64,000 nucleotides of DNA from an uncultured Microbacteriaceae bacterium (GTDB taxonomy: Bacteria; Actinomycetota; Actinomycetes; Actinomycetales; Microbacteriaceae): NCBI GenBank assembly GCA_937872445.1, contig CALMSL010000170.1:1-64000 (forward strand), in the 5' to 3' direction. This document shows positions 57,665-64,000 of this stretch, in pieces. Every line of letters starts with the position of its first letter. Position 1 is the stretch's first letter. The notes beneath the pieces are model-generated. The model was not told where the DNA came from. It saw only the letters and a program-made list of their open reading frames with translations, and made no database searches. The translations under genes were made by a program, and so were the position numbers.

Positions 57665-58660
57665 ATGGATCTCGACGCCTACTCCGCCGCCCACCGCGAT
57701 GAATGGGACGAGCTTGCCCGCCTCAGCTCGCGGCGGCGCTCCGGGGGCGCCGACGCGGATGACCTGATCGAGCGGTACCAGGCGGGCGCAAGCCAGCTTT
57801 CCGCCATGCAGGCCTCCACCGGGAGTTCCGTGCAGGGGGATCGCCTCTCCCTCGCCCTGTCGAGGGCGCGGTTGCAGTTCACGGGAGCAGGCACGAACGT
57901 GCTCAGCCGGCTTCCCGCGTTTTTCTGGAACCAGTTGCCTGCCGCGCTCTACCGCGTGCGCTGGCTGTCCCTCGCCGTCACCGCCGCGACCGCGCTCATC
58001 GCGGTGCTGTACGCGCTCTGGGCGCTCAACACCCCCGGCGTCCTGCAGAGTTTCGGCACGGAGGAGCTGCGCCGCAAGTTCGCGGAGGAAGACTTCGTCA
58101 GCTACTACTCGAACAACGGCATGGCCTCGTTCACGGCCCTCGTGTGGACGAACAACGCGTGGCTCGCCGCGCAGTGCGTCGCGTTCGGGATCATCGGCGT
58201 GTACGCGCCGTACCTGTTGTTCACGAACGCCATGAACCTCGGGCTCGCCGCAGCGCTCATGGGTTCGCACGGCCGGATCGACGTGTTCTTCCTCTACATC
58301 GCACCGCATGGGCAGCTGGAACTGTACTCGATCTTCGTGGCGGGAGCGGCGGGTCTCATGATCTTCTGGTCGTGGATCGCGCCGGGGCCGAGAACGCGCG
58401 TGCAGGCGCTCGCCGAGGACGGCCGCGCACTCATCACGATCGCGATCGGCCTCGCGCTCGCCCTGCTCGTATCCGGACTCATCGAGGGTTTCGTCACCCG
58501 CCAGGACTGGCCGTGGCCGATCAAGATCGGAATCGGCACGGTGGCGCTCGGCGCGTTCCTGATCTACCAGTGGGTGATCGGCGGCCGGGCATTCCGCGCG
58601 GGGGAGACCGGCGACCTCGACGAATTCGAATCCGGTGCGCGCCGCATCGTCGCGGGCTGA
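57665..58660 (+). CDS. SpoIIM-family (DUF95) membrane protein
   Basis: A 331-residue protein with a soluble N-terminal part (about 95 residues, many R, A and S) and five or six membrane helices. It matches the Stage II sporulation protein M family in the form found in non-sporulating actinobacteria, where it neighbours RDD, DUF58, MoxR and DUF4350 genes. Marks are YSNNGMASFTALVWTNNAW and FLYIAPHGQLELYSIFVAGAAG. A role in membrane or envelope homeostasis is presumed. It starts 17 bases from the divergent RDD gene. Confidence 0.83.
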   Translation: MDLDAYSAAHRDEWDELARLSSRRRSGGADADDLIERYQAGASQLSAMQASTGSSVQGDRLSLALSRARLQFTGAGTNVLSRLPAFFWNQLPAALYRVRWLSLAVTAATALIAVLYALWALNTPGVLQSFGTEELRRKFAEEDFVSYYSNNGMASFTALVWTNNAWLAAQCVAFGIIGVYAPYLLFTNAMNLGLAAALMGSHGRIDVFFLYIAPHGQLELYSIFVAGAAGLMIFWSWIAPGPRTRVQALAEDGRALITIAIGLALALLVSGLIEGFVTRQDWPWPIKIGIGTVALGAFLIYQWVIGGRAFRAGETGDLDEFESGARRIVAG

Positions 58661-58697
58661 GCTGTTATTTTGAGTTGTTCACGATAACAGCTAGACT
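58661..58697 (+). promoter_or_regulatory. fur-katA promoter with operator
   Basis: TTGAGT (58670-58675), a 16-base spacer, then TAGACT (58692-58697), 6 bases before GTG 58704, gives a leaderless promoter. A perfect inverted repeat, GCTGTTAT (58661-58668) and ATAACAGC (58684-58691), surrounds the -35 box and abuts the -10 box. It is the likely site for autorepression by the Fur-type protein. Confidence 0.6.
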
Positions 58698-58703
58698 GGA
58701 TTC

Positions 58704-59162
58704 GTGACCGAGACCCTGACCCAACACCTCCGTGACGCCGGCCTGCGCGTCACGGGCGGTCGGGTCGCCATTCTGGACGCGATCGAGAACCTGCCGCACA
58801 GCGATGCGGAAACCCTCGTCGGCGTCCTGCGCGAACGCCTGCCCGGCACGTCGGTGCAGTCGGTCCACAACATGCTGCACGACCTCACGAAGGCAGGACT
58901 GCTGCGGCGCATCGAGCCCGCGGGCTCCCCCTCCCGATACGAACGCCGAATCGGCGACAACCACCACCACCTCGTGTGCACCGACTGCGGCGCCATCGAG
59001 GATGTCGACTGCGCGATCGGCGAAGCCCCGTGCCTCACCCCGTCCCAGAAAGCGGGCTACGCCGTCACGAGCGCCGAAGTCACGTTCTGGGGCGTGTGCG
59101 CCGCGTGCCAGGCAGCGGCGGCCAACCAGACCTCTGATCCACCGTTCATCCACCAAAGCTAG
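58704..59162 (+). CDS. Fur-family repressor linked to catalase
   Basis: A 152-residue Fur/PerR-type regulator. It has an N-terminal winged helix ([31 protein letters not shown]), a metal-binding histidine cluster at 87-89, and two CxxC pairs for structural zinc (Cys92/95 in VCTDCG and Cys132/135 in VCAACQ). Adjacent catalase genes are typical of FurA and CatR, which sense peroxide. It starts at GTG 58704 directly after the promoter and lies 8 bases upstream of katA, so it probably represses both. Confidence 0.9.
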   Translation: MTETLTQHLRDAGLRVTGGRVAILDAIENLPHSDAETLVGVLRERLPGTSVQSVHNMLHDLTKAGLLRRIEPAGSPSRYERRIGDNHHHLVCTDCGAIEDVDCAIGEAPCLTPSQKAGYAVTSAEVTFWGVCAACQAAAANQTSDPPFIHQS

Positions 59163-59170
59163 GAGCACAC

Positions 59171-60622
59171 ATGTCCAAGGACACCACGACCACTCAAAGC
59201 GGCGCCCCCGTCGCGAGCGACGAGCACTCGCTCACCGCGGGCCCGAACGGCGCCACGGTGCTCCACGACCGCTATCTCGTCGAGAAGCTCGCCGCGTTCC
59301 ACCGCGAGCGCGTGCCGGAGCGCAACCCGCACGCCAAGGGCGGCGGAGCATTCGGCGAGCTCGTGATCACGGAAGACGTGTCGCAGTACACGCGTGCCGC
59401 ACTGTTCCAGAAGGGTGCGAAGACCGACATGCTCGCGCGCTTCTCCTCCGTCGCCGGCGAGCAGGGCTCTCCCGACACCTGGCGCGACGTGCGCGGGTTC
59501 GCGCTCAAGTTCTACACGACCGAGGGCAACTACGACATCGTCGGAAACAACACCCCGGTGTTCTTCATCCGCGACGGCATCAAGTTCCCCGACTTCATCC
59601 ACTCGCAGAAGCGCCTCGGCTCCTCCGGCCTGCGCGACGCCGACATGCAGTGGGACTTCTGGTCGCTGTCGCCTGAGTCCGCCCACCAGGTGACCTACCT
59701 CATGGGTGACCGCGGACTTCCACGCTCGTGGCGTCACATGAACGGCTACGGATCGCACACCTACCAGTGGATCAACGTGGACGGCGAGCGTTTCTGGGTC
59801 AAGTACCACTTCCTCTCCCGGCAGGGCGTTGAAGCGATGAGCAACGAGGAGGCCGAGAAGCTCGCCGGTTCGGATGCCGACTACTACCGCCGCGACCTGT
59901 TCGAGTCGATCGCCGCGGGCGAAAACCCGGTGTGGGACGTGTACGTGCAGGTCATCCCGTACGAGGAAGGCAAGACGTACCGGTTCAACCCGTTCGACGT
60001 CACGAAGACCATGCCGAAGGCGGACTACCCGCGCATCAAGGTCGGGCACTTCACCCTGAACCGCAACCCGGAGAACTTCTTCGCCGACATCGAGCAGGCC
60101 GCGTTCTCGCCGTCCAACATCGTGCCTGGGGTGGACATCAGCCCGGACAAGATGCTCATGGCGCGCGTGTTCTCCTACCCGGATGCCCAGCGCTACCGCA
60201 TCGGCACGAACTACAACCAGTTGCCGGTGAACTCGCCGCGCACCCAGGTGAACACGTACGGGCACGAAGGGAACATGCGCTTTGCCGCGGCCCCCGCGAG
60301 CATGCCCACCTACGTCCCGAACTCGCACGGCAGCCCCACGGCCGACCCGCACGCTGCGGGGGACGGAGGCTGGGAGTCGGATGGCGCACTCGTGCGCTCC
60401 GCGGCAACCCTCCGCGCGGATGACGACGACTTCGGCCAGGCCGGCACGCTCTACCGCGACGTGTTCGACGACGCAGGCAGGGCACGGTTCCTGGAGACGA
60501 TCACCGGCGGTGTTGGCGCGGTGAAGGATGACGGCATCCGCGAACGCGCGATCGGGTACTGGACGAACGTGGACGCCGACCTCGGCGCCGCGCTGCGCGC
60601 AAACCTGAAAATGCAGAGCTAG
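59171..60622 (+). CDS. katA: catalase, small-subunit haem type
   Basis: A 483-residue clade 3 catalase that breaks hydrogen peroxide into water and oxygen. The catalytic His54 is in [11 protein letters not shown], the distal Asn127 in VGNNTPVFF, and the haem-ligand Tyr336 in [12 protein letters not shown]. The ribosome-binding site AGGAG precedes ATG 59171. It is the second gene of the fur operon. The last 4 bases overlap the convergent DUF58 gene. Confidence 0.95.
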   Translation: MSKDTTTTQSGAPVASDEHSLTAGPNGATVLHDRYLVEKLAAFHRERVPERNPHAKGGGAFGELVITEDVSQYTRAALFQKGAKTDMLARFSSVAGEQGSPDTWRDVRGFALKFYTTEGNYDIVGNNTPVFFIRDGIKFPDFIHSQKRLGSSGLRDADMQWDFWSLSPESAHQVTYLMGDRGLPRSWRHMNGYGSHTYQWINVDGERFWVKYHFLSRQGVEAMSNEEAEKLAGSDADYYRRDLFESIAAGENPVWDVYVQVIPYEEGKTYRFNPFDVTKTMPKADYPRIKVGHFTLNRNPENFFADIEQAAFSPSNIVPGVDISPDKMLMARVFSYPDAQRYRIGTNYNQLPVNSPRTQVNTYGHEGNMRFAAAPASMPTYVPNSHGSPTADPHAAGDGGWESDGALVRSAATLRADDDDFGQAGTLYRDVFDDAGRARFLETITGGVGAVKDDGIRERAIGYWTNVDADLGAALRANLKMQS

Positions 60623-61929
60623 AGCCGCCCAGCTGCCTTCAGGGCGATGTACCGGTCGGCGAGGGCCGGGGGCAGGTCGGAGGGGGAGCCGGTGACGACA
60701 TCCCCTCCGAGCTGGCGGATGGCGGCGGCCACGCGCGACTGATCGAGGAGCGCGCGCTCCGCTGCCGCCGCGAGGTACACCTCGCTGCGCCGGCTGCGGT
60801 CGCGAGTTGCCGCGAGCACATCCGGGTCCGTCACCGAGGAGACGACGACCGTGTGCCGCCGCGTGAGTTGGGGAAGCACGGCGAGAAGCCCGCGGGAGGC
60901 CCCTGGCGCGTCGATCGACGTGGCGATCACCACGAGCGCGTGCTGGCTCGTCACCGAGCGCACGAGCCCCGGCACGGCTCCCCAGTCCGGCTCGATGAGC
61001 TCAGGGTCGACGGTTGCCATCGTGTCGACCATCCGGGAGAGCAGTTCCGGCCCGCTCGCGCCCTGCACCCTCCCGCGCACCCGCCGGTCGAAGATCACGA
61101 GATCGACTCGGTCCCCGGCGCGCGTGGCGAGCGCGGCGAGCAGCAGCGCGGACTCGAACGCGGTGTCGATGCGCGGCTCACCGGCGATGCGGGCCGCCGA
61201 CGTGCGCCCGCTGTCGATCACGATCACCACGCGCCGGTCACGCTCGGGCCGCCACGTGCGCACCATGAGCAACTGGCCGCCCTGCGGATCCTGCCGCCTC
61301 GCCGTCGCCCGCCAGTCGATGGAGCGCACATCGTCGCCGCGCACATACTCCCGAAGGCTGTCGAACTCGGTTCCCTGGCCGCGGATCATGACGCTCGTGC
61401 GACCGTCGAGCTCCCGCAGCTTCGCGAGGCGCGACGGCAAGTGCTTGCGCGAATGGAACGGCGGCAGGACACGGATCGCCCCCGGAGCGTTCATGGTCGC
61501 CTGGCGCGCGGCAAGCCTCAGAGGTCCGTAGGAGCGGATGGTCACGTGGGCCGCCCTGCGCTCCCCGCGCCGGATCGGGGTGAGACCGGTGCGGATGGCC
61601 CGACGTTCCCCGCCGCGGATCACGATGCGCGTCCTCGTCGGATGCGCGCCAGCCGACGGCTGCCACGCGTCGCGCACGACGCCGCGAATCGTGCGGCGCC
61701 CCGCATTGTCGATGACGAGCGTTGCGGCCACGGATTCACCGAGCCGCACGCGCGCCGGGACGTCCCGCGTGAGAATCACGCGGCGCGGCGACGCCGCGAT
61801 CACCAGGTCGATGGCGGCGAGCACGACGGCGATGCCCAGCCACCAGACGAGCCACCGGGGGTCATTCGTCACGACAATGGGCACCACTCCGGCCAGGAGC
61901 AGTGCGACGAACCAGCCCGAAATCACCAT
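60619..61929 (-). CDS. DUF58-family protein
   Basis: A 436-residue protein with two membrane segments near the N-terminus (residues about 4-22 and 28-46). The DUF58 core is [18 protein letters not shown], followed by a von Willebrand A-like part ([15 protein letters not shown]). DUF58 proteins are usually encoded with a MoxR ATPase and are thought to be its client or adaptor. It lies 10 bases downstream of the MoxR gene on the same strand. Confidence 0.85.
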   Translation of the reverse strand: MVISGWFVALLLAGVVPIVVTNDPRWLVWWLGIAVVLAAIDLVIAASPRRVILTRDVPARVRLGESVAATLVIDNAGRRTIRGVVRDAWQPSAGAHPTRTRIVIRGGERRAIRTGLTPIRRGERRAAHVTIRSYGPLRLAARQATMNAPGAIRVLPPFHSRKHLPSRLAKLRELDGRTSVMIRGQGTEFDSLREYVRGDDVRSIDWRATARRQDPQGGQLLMVRTWRPERDRRVVIVIDSGRTSAARIAGEPRIDTAFESALLLAALATRAGDRVDLVIFDRRVRGRVQGASGPELLSRMVDTMATVDPELIEPDWGAVPGLVRSVTSQHALVVIATSIDAPGASRGLLAVLPQLTRRHTVVVSSVTDPDVLAATRDRSRRSEVYLAAAAERALLDQSRVAAAIRQLGGDVVTGSPSDLPPALADRYIALKAAGRL

Positions 61930-61939
61930 GGAGGACTCG

Positions 61940-62893
61940 TTAGATCGGAACCTGGACCTGCTGCATGACCGACCGCAGGATCGTGTCGGCAGAAACTCCC
62001 TCGAGTTCGGCTTCCGGTCGCAACTGGATGCGGTGCCGCCACACGGGCAGCGCCATGGCCTGAACGTGGTCCGGCGTCACCCCGGTGGACCCGGTGAGCC
62101 ACGCCCACGCGCGCGCCGCCGCCATCAGAGCATTCGTGCCGCGCGGGCTCACGCCGAGCTTCACGGACGGACTCTGCCGCGTGCCGCGAGCGAGATCCAC
62201 GATGTAGCCGATCACGTCGCCGCTCACCGTCACCGTCGCAACCTCCGCTCTCGCCGCCGCGATCTGCTTCGCGTCGAGAATCGCGGTGACCCCGGCAGCC
62301 TTCAGGTCGCGCGGGTTGAAACCCGCCGCGCTGCGCTCCAGGATCGTCACTTCCTCGGCGCGTTCCGGCAGATCGAGCACGAGCTTCAGCAGGAAGCGGT
62401 CCAATTGCGCCTCCGGGAGCTGGTAGGTGCCCTCGTACTCGATCGGGTTCATGGTCGCCGCGACGATGAACGGTTCGGGCAGCGGTTTCGTCTCCCCGTC
62501 GACAGACACCTGCCGCTCCTCCATCGCCTCCAGCAGCGCGGACTGCGTTTTCGGCGGCGTGCGGTTGATTTCATCCGCCAGCAGGATGTTCGTGAACACG
62601 GGCCCGGCGCGGAACTCGAACGCCGCCGCCTTCGTGTCGTACACGAGGGAGCCGGTCACATCCCCCGGCATGAGGTCCGGCGTGAACTGGATGCGTTTCG
62701 TGTCCAGGTGCAGCGCCATGCTGAGCGTGCGCACCATGAGGGTCTTGGCGACCCCCGGCACCCCCTCCAGCACGACGTGACCGCCGGCGAGAAGGGCGAT
62801 CATGAGGCCGGTGACCGCGCCATCCTGGCCGACCACCGCCTTGCCAACCTCGGTGCGTACCCGCGCGAACTGCGCTCGAAGATCGTCGGTCAT
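61940..62893 (-). CDS. MoxR-family AAA ATPase
   Basis: A 317-residue AAA+ ATPase. Walker A is EGVPGVAKT, Walker B LLADEINRTPPKTQSALLEAMEE, with a sensor region VAATMNPIEYEGTY. MoxR proteins act as chaperone-like ATPases together with DUF58 proteins. It lies between the DUF4350 and DUF58 genes with gaps of 4 and 10 bases, so the three are one operon. Confidence 0.92.
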   Translation of the reverse strand: MTDDLRAQFARVRTEVGKAVVGQDGAVTGLMIALLAGGHVVLEGVPGVAKTLMVRTLSMALHLDTKRIQFTPDLMPGDVTGSLVYDTKAAAFEFRAGPVFTNILLADEINRTPPKTQSALLEAMEERQVSVDGETKPLPEPFIVAATMNPIEYEGTYQLPEAQLDRFLLKLVLDLPERAEEVTILERSAAGFNPRDLKAAGVTAILDAKQIAAARAEVATVTVSGDVIGYIVDLARGTRQSPSVKLGVSPRGTNALMAAARAWAWLTGSTGVTPDHVQAMALPVWRHRIQLRPEAELEGVSADTILRSVMQQVQVPI

Positions 62894-62897
62894 GGGG

Positions 62898-64000
62898 TCA
62901 TTCTCCCGGTTCTTTGTCGTGCGCTGGCGTGTCTATTGTCGTGGAGTTTTCTCTCGTGGCGGCCGCGACGGCTCGTTCCAGTTCGAGGAGGGCGTCGGAG
63001 AGGCGGATCAGCTCCGCTTCGGTGGCGGGATCCGCATCCCGGAGCAGCTGAGCGATCTCGGGCTCCGGCCGCCGCGTGACGTACGCGACGGCACGGATCA
63101 CCTCCTCCACGTCGGCCACCCTCGGCAGCCCGCACAGGGAGCCGAGCCGGTCGACGGTCCCGATGCGCAGGGAATCCAGCGCGTGCAGTCGGGATGACGA
63201 CTTCTCATACAACCGCGCCCGCCCCCGCATGGTCTCGCTCGAGCGCACCACCACCGGCAGGTTCTCGACCACGAGCGGTCCAAACCGCCTGCCCCGCCAG
63301 AATCCGGCCGCGATCGTGGCGATGATGAGCAGGACCAGCACATCGCTGACCCACGCCGGCGTGAGCTCCGCCGCCGTCGGCCCGGATGCCTCGTCGATCG
63401 ACGGCAGCATCCAGACGAGATTCGAGGTGCTGCCGAGCAGGCCGAGCGCGAACGCCGCATTCCCCTCAGTGATCACGAACTGGTTGGAGAACGCCGCGGT
63501 TGTTCCGAGCACGGTCACGCGCGTGCCGGAGTGCACGACCTGGACGAGCGAAAAAATGTCGTCCCCGCTGCCCAGGCAGGTGACAACTTCCGGATCGCTG
63601 CCGATGACGCGGAAACCGGATCCGGTTCCGGTCACCGTTTTCGCGCGAGTGACCGGGCGCAGCGAACAGTCGGCGTGAACCACCCCGGACACGGTGCCGG
63701 CGAGAGCGACCTGGGGGGCGACCGCGTTGAGCTGGTCGAAATCGGGGGTCATGAGGATGAGGTTGCTCGACAGGCGGCTGAGCTCAACCAGCTGCTCTGC
63801 GTTCAGGAAGTGGCCGTCATCGACGAGGAAGATCGTGGTGTCGGCAGGACTGCCCGCCGCGGCCCGCGTGGCAGCCATGCTGTCGCTGGATGTCACGGCG
63901 ACACCGTGCTGCCTCAAAACCTCGGCGAGCGCCTTGCTGCCCTTGGGGCTCGCATCGGTCGGCGAGAGCGGTTTGCCTGCCGCGCCCGTCGCGCCGGTGA
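62898..64000 (-). CDS. DUF4350-domain membrane protein, 5' end outside the window
   Basis: The frame is open to the right edge, and at least 367 residues are visible. The first part in view, PLSPTDASPKGSKALAEVL, then LRQHGVAVT, TTIFLVDDGHFLN and LVELSRLSSNLILMTP, is the DUF4350 domain. One membrane helix (VSDVLVLLIIATIAAGFWRG) and a cytoplasmic helical tail follow. The missing start should add a first membrane helix. DUF4350 is a normal member of this MoxR operon; function unknown. Confidence 0.8.
   Translation of the reverse strand, partial: TGATGAAGKPLSPTDASPKGSKALAEVLRQHGVAVTSSDSMAATRAAAGSPADTTIFLVDDGHFLNAEQLVELSRLSSNLILMTPDFDQLNAVAPQVALAGTVSGVVHADCSLRPVTRAKTVTGTGSGFRVIGSDPEVVTCLGSGDDIFSLVQVVHSGTRVTVLGTTAAFSNQFVITEGNAAFALGLLGSTSNLVWMLPSIDEASGPTAAELTPAWVSDVLVLLIIATIAAGFWRGRRFGPLVVENLPVVVRSSETMRGRARLYEKSSSRLHALDSLRIGTVDRLGSLCGLPRVADVEEVIRAVAYVTRRPEPEIAQLLRDADPATEAELIRLSDALLELERAVAAATRENSTTIDTPAHDKEPGE

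Overview
The window comes from a high-GC Gram-positive bacterium, most likely an actinobacterium of the Microbacteriaceae type. The evidence is the WhiB regulator with its actinobacterial neighbours (DUF5719, a zincin-like protein, DUF3499, manB, sahH), the LGFP-repeat secreted protein, the RDD/SpoIIM/DUF58/MoxR/DUF4350 block, and many start codons placed 6 to 8 bases after a TANNNT -10 box, as expected for leaderless mRNAs. The family assignment is inferred from gene content; no rRNA or other marker gene is present.

Bases 1 to about 45500 form one large surface-polysaccharide locus. 1-8385 (+) holds the end of rmlA, an ABC lipid-linked-sugar exporter, a DUF2142 membrane protein, several glycosyltransferases, a sugar epimerase and a DUF2304 protein. 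8444-15146 (-) and 17592-20597 (-) hold two AsnB-type amidotransferases, a UDP-HexNAc dehydrogenase, a UDP-GlcNAc 2-epimerase homologue, glycosyltransferases and an N-acetyl sugar amidotransferase. 15288-17623 (+) holds two further glycosyltransferases. 20720-26269 (+) holds a second ABC exporter, a second N-acetyl sugar amidotransferase with its HisH/HisF partners, and a glycosyltransferase. 26597-29845 (+) encodes a 1082-residue secreted protein with seven ~105-residue LGFP-type repeats. 29852-35705 is an N-formyl-aminosugar module (two formyltransferases, SDR, aminotransferase, NodB-like deacetylase, glycosyltransferase). 35691-38355 (-) is a 2,3-diacetamido-uronate module. 38665-40603 (+) holds gmd and a gmd paralogue. 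40642-45508 (-) holds two O-antigen ligase/polymerase paralogues around a FAD oxidoreductase and a glycosyltransferase.

Together these genes contain every enzyme type of the Pseudomonas WbpA-B-E-D-I plus WbpG-HisH-HisF route to 2-acetamido-3-acetamidino-uronic acids, plus two AsnB amidotransferases that could turn uronic acids into uronamides, and an ArnA/ArnB/ArnD-like formyl-amino-sugar set. My reading is a glycan whose carboxylates and amines are heavily capped or converted, giving a neutral, zwitterionic or cationic surface. This is an inference from gene families and is not shown by the sequence.

45588-53829 is conserved mannose and cell-wall territory (manA, galE, whiB, a GT2-membrane fusion, DUF5719, zincin-like, DUF3499), interrupted by a VapC toxin whose antitoxin is reduced to a stub. 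53819-64000 holds manB, sahH, RDD and SpoIIM proteins, a fur-katA pair with a visible operator, and DUF58, MoxR and DUF4350 genes; the last runs off the window. By eye, 1-8385 and 25121-36670 are poorer in G and C at third codon positions than the rest, so the polysaccharide locus looks mosaic.
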